Shown in pieces: positions 8,709-17,905 of a stretch of 64,000 bases of DNA. The notes under the pieces were generated by a model, which did not search any database, was not told the origin of the DNA, and saw only the letters and a list, made by a program, of their open reading frames with translations. The DNA is taken from the NCBI GenBank assembly GCA_963693035.2, contig CAXMMQ010000004.1, forward strand, positions 124,001 through 188,000, in the 5' to 3' direction. The translations under genes were made by a program, and so were the position numbers. This DNA is from Lichenicoccus sp963693035. GTDB taxonomy: Bacteria; Pseudomonadota; Alphaproteobacteria; Acetobacterales; Acetobacteraceae. Within the stretch, counting starts at the first letter, position 1; each line of letters starts with the position of its first letter.

Positions 8709-10943
8709 GTGGCCCCGGTGCTGGATGCAGCAGAACGGCGCACGCTCGACACATTGTTCGAGCGCATGTTTCCGGCTTCGGTCACCGGACCAGGTGCGAA
8801 CGCCATCGGCGCCAGCTTTTATTTGGATCATGCGTTGCACGGTCCCTATGCCGATGCGGTCGACACCTACCGCATGGTCCTCAGCGGTCTCGACGCGGCA
8901 TCCGGCGGGTTCGCTGACGCCAGCGAAGCGCAGCAGCATGCCGCTATCGCCGCCCTCGAGGCCGGCACGCTCCCCGGGCTGCGCGAAGAGAGACCGGGTG
9001 TCGTTTTCGACCTGGTCCTGCGCCATCTACGGGAAGGTCTGTTCGGCGACCCGATCCATGGCGGCAACCGCGACATGCTCGGCTGGCGCATGGTTGGGTT
9101 TCCGGGTGTCGAACCCGGCTACTCCCTCGAACAACAGCAGCTCGACTACGAGCACGCGCCGGCCTCGCGCACACTGCGCGATCTACAGCCCGACACCCTG
9201 CCGCCACCGCCGCGAACTGCAACCGCCGATGCGCCGGACCATGCCGAAGGGCGCGATCCGTGGGGGGAGGCCGATGTGGTGATCGTTGGCGGTGGCGCGG
9301 TCGGCGGCTTCCTCGCGCGCAAGCTGGTGCAGGGAGGCCTGCGCGTCGTCATGCTGGAGGCCGGTCCGACCCGTACCGGCCGCGAACATCGCATGGACGA
9401 ATTGAGCGCCACGGCGTTCCGCAACGAAGGCGGCGCTGCCAAATTCAATCGGGAGGTGCCAACCTGGCGGCGCAACGCCAGCGACCGCGCCACCCGGGCG
9501 ATCCGGTCGCAAGGTCTGGAAACCGCCCTGGGCGGCAACTCGATCGCCTGGGGCGCGGTGGCCATGCGCTTCTACGAGGACGACTTCAACGTCCGCAGCG
9601 CCACTATCGCGCGCTACGGCGCCGGGCGTATCCCGCGAGACGTCACTCTAACCGATTGGCCACTCTCCTACGCGGACCTGGCGCCCTTCTATGACGAGGC
9701 CGAGGACTTGCTCGGCGTCTCCGGCCAGGCCTGGAACGATACAGTCGGCGAGCGCGCCGGGAATCCCTTCGAGGCCCCTCGCGCGCGCAGCTACGCAATG
9801 CCGGCGCTTCGCACCAGCGGCCTTGGCGCGTTGTTCGGCGAGGCCGCGCGCGCATCGGGCTATCACCCATTCCCGCTTCCCGCCGCGATCCTGACAGAGC
9901 CGTCCCGCGGCCGCGCCGCCTGCACCTATTGCAGCTTCTGTTCACGCTTCGGATGTCACGTAGACGCCAAGGCGTCGGCCCAGAACACGGTGCTTCCGGA
10001 GGCGCTCGAGACGGGGCGGCTGCGGATCGTCACCGGCGCTCGCGTACTGCGCGTGCTCACCGACGAGTCCGGACGTGCGACCAGTGTTCTCTATCGCCAG
10101 CAGGACGGTCTGGAGCGCGTGCAGAGCGGCGGAATCATCGTGCTCGCGACCTACACCTTCGAGAACGTCCGGCTGCTGCTGCGCTCGACGGGCCGGCGAC
10201 ACGCGCGCGGGCTGGGCAACGAGACCGGCCAGGTCGGGCGGCACTACATGACGCGGCAGCAGCCCTCGGTCCATGGCTTATTCGGCGGCCGCATCCTGAA
10301 CCGGTTCACCGGCCCCACCGCGCAGGCGATGGCCATCGCGGACTTCTCCGCCGATCACTTCGACCATGGCGAGCTAGGTTTCATCCGTGGCGGGCGTATC
10401 GCCGCGTTCAACCAATATCTGCCGACCGAAGCCTCCGGCGTGCTGCCGCCCGACGTGCCGCGTTGGGGCATGCCGTGGCGCGACTTCTTCATCGACGCGT
10501 ATCGGCGCACCGCGATGCTGTTCATCGACCCCGAGATCCTGCCCTACGAAAGCAACCGCCTTGATCTGGACCCCGACCATGTCGACGATCTCGGGCAGCC
10601 GGTGACACGTATCACCTTTGATATCGGCGACAACGAACATCGCTTGATCGATTACCTACAGGACAAGGCGGACGCGCTGTTGCAGCGCATGGGGGCGACC
10701 CGGATCTGGCGTCGGCCTCACCTCACCGGGCCGATCAGCACGCACGATGTCGGCGGCACGCGCATGGGCCATGAAGCGGAACACGCAGTCGTCGATGGCT
10801 ATGGTCGCGTGCATGACACCCCTGGTCTCGTCGTGCTCGGCGGCTCGACCTTCGTGTCGCTGCCCGCCGTCAACCCGTTCCTCTCCATCCTCGCCCTGGC
10901 TCTGCGGGCCGGCGACAAGATATTGGAGGATGCCGAACGATGA
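8709..10943 (+). CDS. Fused gluconate-dehydrogenase-type oxidoreductase (small subunit domain + GMC flavoprotein)
   Basis: About 744 residues from GTG 8709. Residues 1-150 resemble the gluconate 2-dehydrogenase subunit 3 family; from about residue 187 a GMC FAD-binding motif (ADVVIVGGGAVGGFLARKLV) begins. A Cys group (CTYCSFCSRFGCHVDAKAS) and the C-terminal catalytic motif STHDVGGTRMG are those of membrane gluconate/sugar dehydrogenase large subunits. These two parts are normally separate proteins. No Tat signal and no cytochrome c subunit are visible nearby, so its electron acceptor is unknown. It shares ATGA with the next gene. Confidence 0.85.
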   Translation: MAPVLDAAERRTLDTLFERMFPASVTGPGANAIGASFYLDHALHGPYADAVDTYRMVLSGLDAASGGFADASEAQQHAAIAALEAGTLPGLREERPGVVFDLVLRHLREGLFGDPIHGGNRDMLGWRMVGFPGVEPGYSLEQQQLDYEHAPASRTLRDLQPDTLPPPPRTATADAPDHAEGRDPWGEADVVIVGGGAVGGFLARKLVQGGLRVVMLEAGPTRTGREHRMDELSATAFRNEGGAAKFNREVPTWRRNASDRATRAIRSQGLETALGGNSIAWGAVAMRFYEDDFNVRSATIARYGAGRIPRDVTLTDWPLSYADLAPFYDEAEDLLGVSGQAWNDTVGERAGNPFEAPRARSYAMPALRTSGLGALFGEAARASGYHPFPLPAAILTEPSRGRAACTYCSFCSRFGCHVDAKASAQNTVLPEALETGRLRIVTGARVLRVLTDESGRATSVLYRQQDGLERVQSGGIIVLATYTFENVRLLLRSTGRRHARGLGNETGQVGRHYMTRQQPSVHGLFGGRILNRFTGPTAQAMAIADFSADHFDHGELGFIRGGRIAAFNQYLPTEASGVLPPDVPRWGMPWRDFFIDAYRRTAMLFIDPEILPYESNRLDLDPDHVDDLGQPVTRITFDIGDNEHRLIDYLQDKADALLQRMGATRIWRRPHLTGPISTHDVGGTRMGHEAEHAVVDGYGRVHDTPGLVVLGGSTFVSLPAVNPFLSILALALRAGDKILEDAER

Positions 10944-12097
10944 CGGACGTCACGGATTTCATCATCGTCGGAAGCGGCGTGATCGGATCCTCGATTGCCT
11001 ATCATCTCGCGAGCAGCGGTGCACGCGTGACACTTGCCGACGCGGCGACGCCCGCCGCAGCGCCCAGTGCCAGTTGGGCCAGTGCCGGCGGCCTGCGCTC
11101 CCAGGGGCGGGACGGTCCGGAACGGGCGATCAGCATCCTGGCCTCGGCGCGCTGGCAGACGCTGGCCGAGGAGTTACAGGCCGATCTCGAATGTTCCTTC
11201 GGCGGTCATCTGCATGTCGCAGAGAGCGAGGCGGAGGAACCGGTCATCGAGGCCCGGATCGCGGCCGATCGCGCAGCGGGTATCCTGATCGAGCGTCTCG
11301 AGGCCGCTGCCTTGCGCCAAGTCGCACCGGCATTGGCGCCGCATCTGCGTTTGGGGGCTTGGACGCCCGCGGATGGCCAGGCCAATCCGGCCCTTGTCGC
11401 CAAGGCGTTCGCACAGGCCGCGGAACGCCTAGGCGCGCTCCGGTTGCTCAACATACCGGTGCGCCCCCATATCAATAACGGCCGGCTCGATGGTGTGCGC
11501 CTGCCGGACGGCGGCGTGCTGCAGGCCGATCGGGTGATCCTGGCCGCGGGCGCCTGGAGCGTCGCCTGGTTGCGCGAAATTGGATGCATTCTGCCGCTAC
11601 GTTGGCGTGGTCTGCAGATGTTGCTGTCCGATGCGGCACCGATCCGGCTCGTACCCACGGTCACCGCGGTCGGGAGAAACCTGTCGCTCAAGCAGACCCC
11701 GCTCGGCGCCTTCATGATCGGCGGCCGCTGGTTTGCTGCACCCGAGGGTTGTGAGCCTGCGGTGTCGCCCATTCCCGAGCATGTCGAGCGGCAGTGGGCG
11801 GGAGCGCTGGCTATCCTGCCGGGTCTGGCGCATCATACCCTGGAAGCTAGCTGGGCCGGTGCAGAAGCGCAGACGTTGGACAGCATGCCATTGATCGGCC
11901 CGGCAGACGCCGGCCGACTTTATCTGGCGACCGGCTTTTCCAACCACGGTTTCCAGATCGCGCCAACCGTCGGCGCGATGGTCGCAGATGAATTGCTGGT
12001 CGGGAGTGTCGCGATGCTTGAGCCGTTCCGGCCCAGGCGTTTTGGAAAAGCTGATGAAGCGTGGTCAAGGTTCTGTAGCGAGCCCTTTGCTCTCTGA
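10940..12097 (+). CDS. FAD-dependent oxidoreductase of the D-amino-acid oxidase/sarcosine oxidase family
   Basis: 385 residues; the start overlaps the previous stop by four bases (ATGA). N-terminal FAD motif DFIIVGSGVIGSSIAYHLASSGARV, and a C-terminal DAO signature DSMPLIGPADAGRLYLATGFSNHGFQIAP. Such enzymes oxidise secondary or primary amines of amino acids. Together with the OYE-type enzyme at the left edge it supports amine/amino-acid oxidation by this cluster; the substrate is not determined. Confidence 0.88.
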   Translation: MTDVTDFIIVGSGVIGSSIAYHLASSGARVTLADAATPAAAPSASWASAGGLRSQGRDGPERAISILASARWQTLAEELQADLECSFGGHLHVAESEAEEPVIEARIAADRAAGILIERLEAAALRQVAPALAPHLRLGAWTPADGQANPALVAKAFAQAAERLGALRLLNIPVRPHINNGRLDGVRLPDGGVLQADRVILAAGAWSVAWLREIGCILPLRWRGLQMLLSDAAPIRLVPTVTAVGRNLSLKQTPLGAFMIGGRWFAAPEGCEPAVSPIPEHVERQWAGALAILPGLAHHTLEASWAGAEAQTLDSMPLIGPADAGRLYLATGFSNHGFQIAPTVGAMVADELLVGSVAMLEPFRPRRFGKADEAWSRFCSEPFAL

Positions 12098-12162
12098 GGG
12101 CGGTGAGACGGCGGATTTCCTCGTTCAGCCGCCATGACTGCTGCTTTTAGTCTTGTGCGCGT

Positions 12163-12178
12163 AGCAAGATATGTCTGA
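12163..12178 (+). promoter_or_regulatory. Candidate operator box upstream of TonB receptor 2
   Basis: AGCAAGATATGTCTGA, 60-75 bases before the receptor start, repeats the box at 2003-2019 in opposite orientation with one changed base in its core (AGATATGTCT against AGATATATCT). It is followed by AT-rich TATATTTTAG, a plausible promoter zone. Confidence 0.4.
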
Positions 12179-12237
12179 TATATTTTAGAAGTCTCGGAAG
12201 CCCGCGACGGACGCCTTGCAGGAGGAATTTCGTAGGC

Positions 12238-14616
12238 ATGCTGCTGATCGGACCGAGAACATACCTCACATCGCTGGGGACACTTCTGGCTTCTGCCTGC
12301 CTCATCACGCCCGGCGCGGCCGCACAGACGGGTTCCGATAGTGCGCAGCCGGCTCCGCAGGAGCAGGTGATCGTCACCGGAACGCGAGATCCCAACCAGA
12401 CCGCACGCAAGAGCCTGAGCCCGATCACCGTCGTCAGCGCCGCTGAGCTTCGCGCCACCGGCGAGCCCGACCTGCGCGACGCCCTCAGCCACCTTGTGCC
12501 ATCGGTGACCCGGGAGGTCCTCAACGGCGGCAACGCCAACTTTCTCGAAACCATAGCTCTTAGGACGTTGTCGCAGGACGAGACGCTCATTCTCGTCGAC
12601 GGCAAGCGGCGCCACACCACCTCCGTCATCAACGATACTGGCGCGCAGCTCGGCAGCACCCCTGTCGACATCGGGATGATCCCAATTTCGGCGATCGACC
12701 ACATCGAGGTGCTGCAGGATGGCGCTGCCGCGCAGTACGGCTCCGACGCTATCGCTGGCGTCATCAACATTATCCTGAAGAAGGACAGCCACGGGTTGGA
12801 CGCGCAAGGTCTGGCAGGTGGCTACTACAAGGGCGATGGCTTTACGACAGACGACGCCGTAAGCGACGGCATGTCACTCGGCCAGCGCGGCTACCTGGAT
12901 CTGGGCGCGGAGTTCAAGCACCAGGACAACACGAACCGCGGCGGCGCGGACAACCGGATCGGCCTTCCCGTCGACCAGTTCTTTGGCAGCCCGCAGGAGA
13001 CCCGTGAGACCATCGAGTACAACCTCGGCTACGACCTGACGGACAATATCTCGCTCTACTCGTTCGCCACCTACGGCCACCGGAACGGTGAATCCTGGCA
13101 GTACTATCGTGTACCTTCACTGCTGCCGCAAATCTATCCCGCCGGCTTCGATCCGGTGAGCGCGATCGACGAAGACGACTATAGTGCTACCGCAGGTGTG
13201 AAGGATGATAATCTTGCGGGGTGGAGTCTCGACCTCAGCACCACCTACGGGGGCGACAACGCGGGCCTTTCGCTGTTCAACAGCGTCAACACGGCGCTCT
13301 ACGGCGCCACCGGCTACACGCCGACGCGCTTTCAGCAAATGAGCTTTGCCGACACCGACTGGACGACGGATCTTGGGATCCAGCGCGCCTTCGACGTCCC
13401 GCTGCTCGCCTCGCCGGTGAACTTCTCGATCGGGTCGCAATATCGCTACGACACCTACGACGTTCGTCCTGGCGAGCCTGACTCCTACTACGGGTCGGGC
13501 CCTCAGGGTCAAGCCGGACTTTCGCCGCTGAGCGAAAGCTCTTCCGGGCGGGATGTGACCGGCGGCTACCTCGATGTGTCGACGCAAATCCTGCCGCATT
13601 GGCAGGTCGATCTCGCCGGCCGCTATGAGCACTACACCGATGCGGGCGACACCGAGACAGGCAAAGTCTCCACCCGCTACGACCTGAACAAGAGGATCGG
13701 CCTGCGCGGCACTGTCAGCAACGGCTTTCGCGCGCCGACACTGGCAGAGGAGCACTATACCAGCCTCCAAACGACGCCAACAGGCGCCGGCGGTATTCTT
13801 GCCGTTGACTCGGCCGCGGCCCGCAGCCTAGGCGCGCGGGCGCTGAAGCCGGAGAGGTCAACCAACTTCAGCGTCGGGCTGGTGCTGAACCCGATCGACC
13901 GGTTACAGGTGACCATCGACGGCGATCGCATCAACATCCGCGACCGAATCACGTTGGGCGGCGTCTATAACGGGGAGGCCGCTATCGATGCCCTGCGCAC
14001 GCAAGGTATTATTCTTGCCAGCACAGTCATTCCCGACTCGGTCTCGGCGCAGTATTTCGCCAACGCCGCCAGCACCTACACATCCGGCCTGGATATCGCG
14101 TTGACCTATCAGACCTTCCTCGGTCGCTATGGCAGGATAGATTGGGACGCAGCCTTCAACGCCAACTATACTCATGTCAAGAACGTGGCGAATGACCAGA
14201 ACGGCAACGCCCTGCTAAACATGCAGGATATCGCCTACCTCTCCACCTACTTTCCACGCAACAAGCTCATTGTCGGCGGCCACTGGCACAAAAATAGGTG
14301 GGACTTCGCGCTTCATGAAATCCGTTACGGGAGCGTGACGTCGCAGTTGACCTATGTCTCCGGTCCCAACGCCTATTCTGACACGGTGTTCGATGAGTTC
14401 GTCGACCAGCCGCGATACGAGACTGATGTCGCCCTTGGCTATCAACTCACACCGCATCTTCATCTGACACTGGGCGCGAACAACCTGTTTAACGCCTATC
14501 CGAGCCGCATTCCCTATGACACATCCTACTTGGGCGTCGACCGGTCCGATAAAGGGATCGAGCAAATCGGGATTGATGGTGGGTTCTACTACCTTTCAGG
14601 TAATCTGAAGTTCTAG
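12238..14616 (+). CDS. TonB-dependent receptor 2
   Basis: 792 residues from ATG 12238, with AGGAGG at 12220-12225. Signal peptide ending near PGAAAQ, TonB-box-like EQVIVTGTRDPNQTARKS, plug with DETLILVDGKRRH and VLQDGAAAQYGSDAIAGVINIILKK, a long barrel, and a terminal Phe (SGNLKF). It is a close paralogue of the frameshifted receptor at 3647 along its whole length. It is intact, so it may carry the uptake function for the left cluster. Confidence 0.93.
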   Translation: MLLIGPRTYLTSLGTLLASACLITPGAAAQTGSDSAQPAPQEQVIVTGTRDPNQTARKSLSPITVVSAAELRATGEPDLRDALSHLVPSVTREVLNGGNANFLETIALRTLSQDETLILVDGKRRHTTSVINDTGAQLGSTPVDIGMIPISAIDHIEVLQDGAAAQYGSDAIAGVINIILKKDSHGLDAQGLAGGYYKGDGFTTDDAVSDGMSLGQRGYLDLGAEFKHQDNTNRGGADNRIGLPVDQFFGSPQETRETIEYNLGYDLTDNISLYSFATYGHRNGESWQYYRVPSLLPQIYPAGFDPVSAIDEDDYSATAGVKDDNLAGWSLDLSTTYGGDNAGLSLFNSVNTALYGATGYTPTRFQQMSFADTDWTTDLGIQRAFDVPLLASPVNFSIGSQYRYDTYDVRPGEPDSYYGSGPQGQAGLSPLSESSSGRDVTGGYLDVSTQILPHWQVDLAGRYEHYTDAGDTETGKVSTRYDLNKRIGLRGTVSNGFRAPTLAEEHYTSLQTTPTGAGGILAVDSAAARSLGARALKPERSTNFSVGLVLNPIDRLQVTIDGDRINIRDRITLGGVYNGEAAIDALRTQGIILASTVIPDSVSAQYFANAASTYTSGLDIALTYQTFLGRYGRIDWDAAFNANYTHVKNVANDQNGNALLNMQDIAYLSTYFPRNKLIVGGHWHKNRWDFALHEIRYGSVTSQLTYVSGPNAYSDTVFDEFVDQPRYETDVALGYQLTPHLHLTLGANNLFNAYPSRIPYDTSYLGVDRSDKGIEQIGIDGGFYYLSGNLKF

Positions 14617-14699
14617 GACCCTGTGAAGTAAGACAGCATTCAGAGACGATCGGCTGCCAAGTTCAGGAGGCCGAGAAAGGAGGTAAAGGTCCTCGATCT

Positions 14700-15020
14700 G
14701 CTGCCGGTCGGTGAGCACGTGACCAAATCTGACGCGGCACTCGGCTTGAAGTCCACAGAGTTAGGGTGGCCAATGGTCGAGTGGATCTGACGCGGGTTGT
14801 AGAACCGCTCGATTTAGCCGAACACGTCCGCTCGGCCCGCTCCCTGATGCGGTAGACCATGCGGGCCGTGCGTTCGGTCTTGAGCGAGGAAAACAAGTTC
14901 TCCATCGCCGCGTTGTTCCACACGTTGCCAGACCGGCTGATGCTGCAGATGACACCGTGGTCGGCCAGGAGCTTCTGGAACTGCTCGCTGGCGTGTTGGG
15001 TTGACTCAACCGGTCGTCGC
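14700..15020 (-). mobile_element. IS3-family transposase remnant (OrfB C-terminal part)
   Basis: On the - strand the sequence encodes HASEQFQKLLADHGVICSISRSGN, NNAAMENLFSSLKTERTARMVYR and, after a frame change and a stop, IERFYNPRQIHSTIGHPNSVDF. This is the end of the DDE domain of IS3 orfB. The N-terminal part, orfA and terminal repeats are not recognisable. Confidence 0.8.
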
Positions 15021-15242
15021 AACATCCTGATGAAGGAGGACGCGATGAGCATTTACAAGCGACGATCGCATTGCTCTGGGCCGGCGCCGCTGGCTTCACC
15101 AGGTCGACCGCCGGTGGCCGGGCGAGTTGAGCGGCGGCAGATCTGAAGAGGGATCGCGGAGGGCTTGTCCAGTGAAGATGCCGCGGCGAGTGCTGGTGCG
15201 CCCCAGGCTATAGGAACACGATGGTTCTGTAAGGCGGGCGTC

Positions 15243-15807
15243 ATGCCACCAGCGATATTCAAGCCGTCTGCGAAGGCACCTTCGCAGCGTTATCTTGCGT
15301 TGTCTGAGAGCGGGAGATCGCGTCCCTTCGAGTGCAGAGCCATGCCATACGGGAGACCGCCCGACGGCTAGGGCGAGCCGGATCGACGATCTCGCGGGAG
15401 CTGCGGCGCAATGCCGCCACTCGAAGCGGCGGCCTCGAATACCGGGCGACGACCGCGCAATGGCATGCCCAACGAGCTGCGCGTCGCCCGAAGCAGGCGA
15501 GGCTTGCACTCAACGCGACATTGCAAGCCTATGTGCAAGAGCGACTGGCTGGCGGCGTCGTCGCTCCGAGCGGGACTCCTCTGCCGGTCCCGCCGTGAAC
15601 TGGAAAGGTCGTCGGCACGGACCGCGGCAATATCGCCGGTGGGCGCGCGCCTGGAGCCCGGAACAGATCATCCGCCGCCTGCCGCTCGATCTTCATGACG
15701 ATGAGACCATGCGAATCAGTCAGGAGGCTATCTATCAGGCGCTGTTTGTTCAGGGCCGTGAAGGGTAACGCCGCGAACTTACGGCATGCCTGCGCACCGG
15801 TCGGGCC
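15243..15807 (+). mobile_element. IS30-family transposase remnant
   Basis: Pieces in shifting + frames: MPPAIFKPSAKAPSQRYLALSE at the start, then IRETARRLGRAGSTISRELRRNAATRSGG (the N-terminal helix-turn-helix of IS30 transposases), then WKGRRHGPRQYRRWARAWSPEQI and DDETMRISQEAIYQALFVQG, then after a stop RRELTACLRTGRA. At least two frameshifts and one stop, and the DDE C-terminus is missing. Confidence 0.85.
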
Positions 15808-15930
15808 GGGATCAACCCCAAGACGGTCCTGAAGTGGCGCAAGCGCGCGGTTGTTCAGGACAGTCCGATGGGACCGGAGAGAGCACGCTCGACGGCGCTG
15901 ACGCCGCTCGAGGAGGCGACCATCGTCGGT
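15808..15930 (+). mobile_element. IS481-family transposase fragment
   Basis: GINPKTVLKWRKRAVVQDSPMG followed by ERARSTALTPLEEATIV matches the N-terminal part of IS481 transposases. It abuts the IS30 fragment without a spacer and is lost after about 15930. Confidence 0.7.
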
Positions 15931-15984
15931 TCCGCAAGCAGACATGATGTGCGGATGCTCTCCCGATCGGTGGGAGGGCACGAC

Positions 15985-16044
15985 GGTCATCAGGTGCTCC
16001 GGCGGATGGGGTTCTCACGACAGAAGGCACGACAGGTGCACCCG
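15985..16044 (+). mobile_element. IS630-like fragment on the + strand
   Basis: VLRRMGFSRQKARQVHP is typical of the middle of IS630 transposases. It meets the oppositely oriented IS630 fragment head-on at about 16045. Confidence 0.5.
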
Positions 16045-16490
16045 AACTTGCTCAGGCTTGCCGGGTGATAGCGCTTGCCGAAGCGCTGCTCGATCAGCAG
16101 GGCGATATCCTCGCGGGTGTAGCTCGAGATGCCGCTCCGCTCCGGGTTCGGGCCACGCAGGATCAGACCGGCGGGCGCGGCCTCCTCACCCTCGGTGAGA
16201 CCTCGGCGGCCACCAGGCTTCGGCCGGTCCTGTAGCCCTGCCAGACCTTCAGCATTTTAGCGGGTCACCGCATCGCGCAGCGCCTGACGCTCCATCCCCG
16301 CCAGACGCGCTGCCTCCGCCCGCGTCATCCCGCTTAGAGCGTTTGCAATCGCCAACGCCCGCGCCGCTGCCCGCGGGCCCCGTAGCTGCCGCGCCTGTGC
16401 TCGCAAATCCGCGGACGAGAGATCCGACCTCATCAACAGTGCCATCCTCTTCCCATCCCCAGAAGGAGAAGCGAAGCACACCGCCGACAC
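16045..16490 (-). mobile_element. IS630-family transposase remnant (N-terminal half)
   Basis: On the - strand: an N-terminal ADLRAQARQLRGPRAAARALAIANALSGM, the helix-turn-helix AEAARLAGMERQALRDAV, a stop, then NAEGLAGLQDRPKPG and SYTREDIALLIEQRFGKRYHPASL. The catalytic half is missing; it is cut at the junction with the + strand IS630 piece. Confidence 0.75.
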
Positions 16491-16645
16491 TCTGGGGAAT
16501 CACATCAGAGCCAGCTCGTCGCCGCGCCGGTAAAAGTAGCGAGCGTCCGGCTCGCGCGCCTCGACCACCAACACAGCGTCGACATCGGGCGGATCGACGG
16601 GATCCAGGCATTGACTGGTTGGAAGTGGTCCGCACGACAACGGCT

Positions 16646-16893
16646 TTACATCGGGAGGCCGGGGTACAGCGAACGTGCACGCTCCGCTGCAAGATCGACA
16701 AACAGCCTGACGGCGCGTGCGACGTGGCGCACACCGACATGCACCAGCCAAAGATCGCGCACCTGGAAGCGCCACATGGGCATCACCTCGATAAGCCGCC
16801 CATCTGCGCACCAAGTCGGGTGCGCAGATGGGCGGCTTATCGCCACTGCCGTAATTCGTCAGGAGGGCGGCGGCGACGCCGGCATAATCGTTC
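16646..16893 (-). pseudogene. LysR-family regulator remnant (C-terminal part)
   Basis: On the - strand NDYAGVAAALLTNYGSGDKPPICAPDLVR continues, after a frame change, as DGRLIEVMPMWRFQVRDLWLVHVG and RHVARAVRLFVDLAAE, the effector-domain end of LysR regulators. The frame change falls in the perfect inverted repeat at 16790-16841. The DNA-binding half is missing. Confidence 0.65.
16790..16841. repeat. Perfect 23-bp inverted repeat with 6-base loop
   Basis: Left arm 16790-16812, right arm 16819-16841, loop AAGTCG. Each arm is GATAAGCCGCCCATCTGCGC plus ACC or its complement. It lies inside the LysR remnant, both arms being former coding sequence, so it is not a transcription terminator in origin. 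Confidence 0.9.
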
Positions 16894-16904
16894 ATGGCAA
16901 GATG

Positions 16905-17587
16905 CGGCGACGCCAACGCCTGACGCACTTCGACCGCGCGTATGGGGGGGAGGTGACGAGGACGCACCATTGTTGCTGCGAGTATGGAATTCCCCAATCG
17001 CCGGCGCGATAATAGTTGTGGGTGGCTCACCCATGCCCACTTGCACTTCCGTACTGTCGATAGAAGAGATGTCAAATTCGGGCACGTCACTGTCGCGCAG
17101 AGGTGTGTAGGTATCGAGGTTGGTGTCGCGAACCCTCCCGTTGACGAAGTCCGTTCCCTCGTTGAGCGCCATGCTGAGGCCCCAAAGCATCGCACCTTCG
17201 ACCTGGGCGCGCGCGCCGTCCGGATCAATGATGATGCCGGCATCCAGTATGAGCCAAAGCTTCTGCACTGTGACGACGCCGGTCTGCCGATCAACCGAGA
17301 CCTCGGCGGCGCAGGCGCACCAACTGGGCATGTCACGCTCCTGTCCAAAGGAGCTGGCAAGACCTAGGCCAGTACCGGCCGGGACTGAACGACCCCAGCT
17401 CGTCCGATCTGCGGCCCGGCCGAGAACGTTGGCTTGTCGACGAGCCCCACCAACAGAATTTGGGACGGACCCGGCATTGTTTCCACGCCCGGTCAGGCAG
17501 GCTAGCCGGAATGCAGAGGGGTTCTGATCGATCTTGTCGGCGGCCTCACCCATAAAGGCTTCGAGCGCCCAGTTGATCCAACCACGC
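16905..17587 (-). pseudogene. Molybdenum hydroxylase large-subunit remnant (IorB/CoxL type), C-terminal part
   Basis: The - strand reads INWALEAFMGEAADKI, then GNNAGSVPNSVGGARRQANVLGRAA, GLASSFGQERDMPSW, LDAGIIIDPDGARAQVEGAM and DTNLDTYTPLRDSDVPEFDIS, ending after a frameshift in VRPRHLPPIRAVEVRQAL. This is the C-terminal third of an aldehyde/isoquinoline oxidoreductase-type molybdopterin subunit. The N-terminus is replaced at about 17590 by an IS701 fragment. It is non-functional. Confidence 0.82.
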
Positions 17588-17905
17588 TCACCGAGTGGGA
17601 GTCCTTCTTTGGAAGTGCGGTGTCGTCGATCACCAACACGGCGTCCGTCCCGCCAACCAGGCGGTCCGCCTGCATGAGCAGTTCCGCCTCGAGGAGCGCG
17701 CTGTTCCAGACGCCGGAGGCGACAAAATGATGCAGCCGGTCGTATTACCCGGAGCGAAACGCTCAGCCATCGGCTGCACGCTCTTGCGATCACACGGACC
17801 AATCAGCCCCGCGATGCAAAGCGGGCACACTCCGGCGTGCTTGGCGTGCCCCAGCCGATCAAGGAAAGGCTCGAGCCATTGCTCGAGTCCGGCTGTCTAG
17901 TCCTT
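17588..17905 (-). mobile_element. IS701-family transposase remnant (N-terminal part)
   Basis: On the - strand QWLEPFLDRLGHAKHAGVCP, IAGLIGPCDRKSVQPMAERFAPGN and, after a frame shift, EAELLMQADRLVGGTDAVLVIDDTALPKKDSHSV. This is the start of an IS701 transposase up to its first catalytic Asp region. It runs directly into the molybdenum hydroxylase remnant. Confidence 0.75.

Noticed and set aside
16790..16841. Transcription terminator
   Set aside because: The hairpin is inside former coding sequence of a LysR remnant and has no T run.
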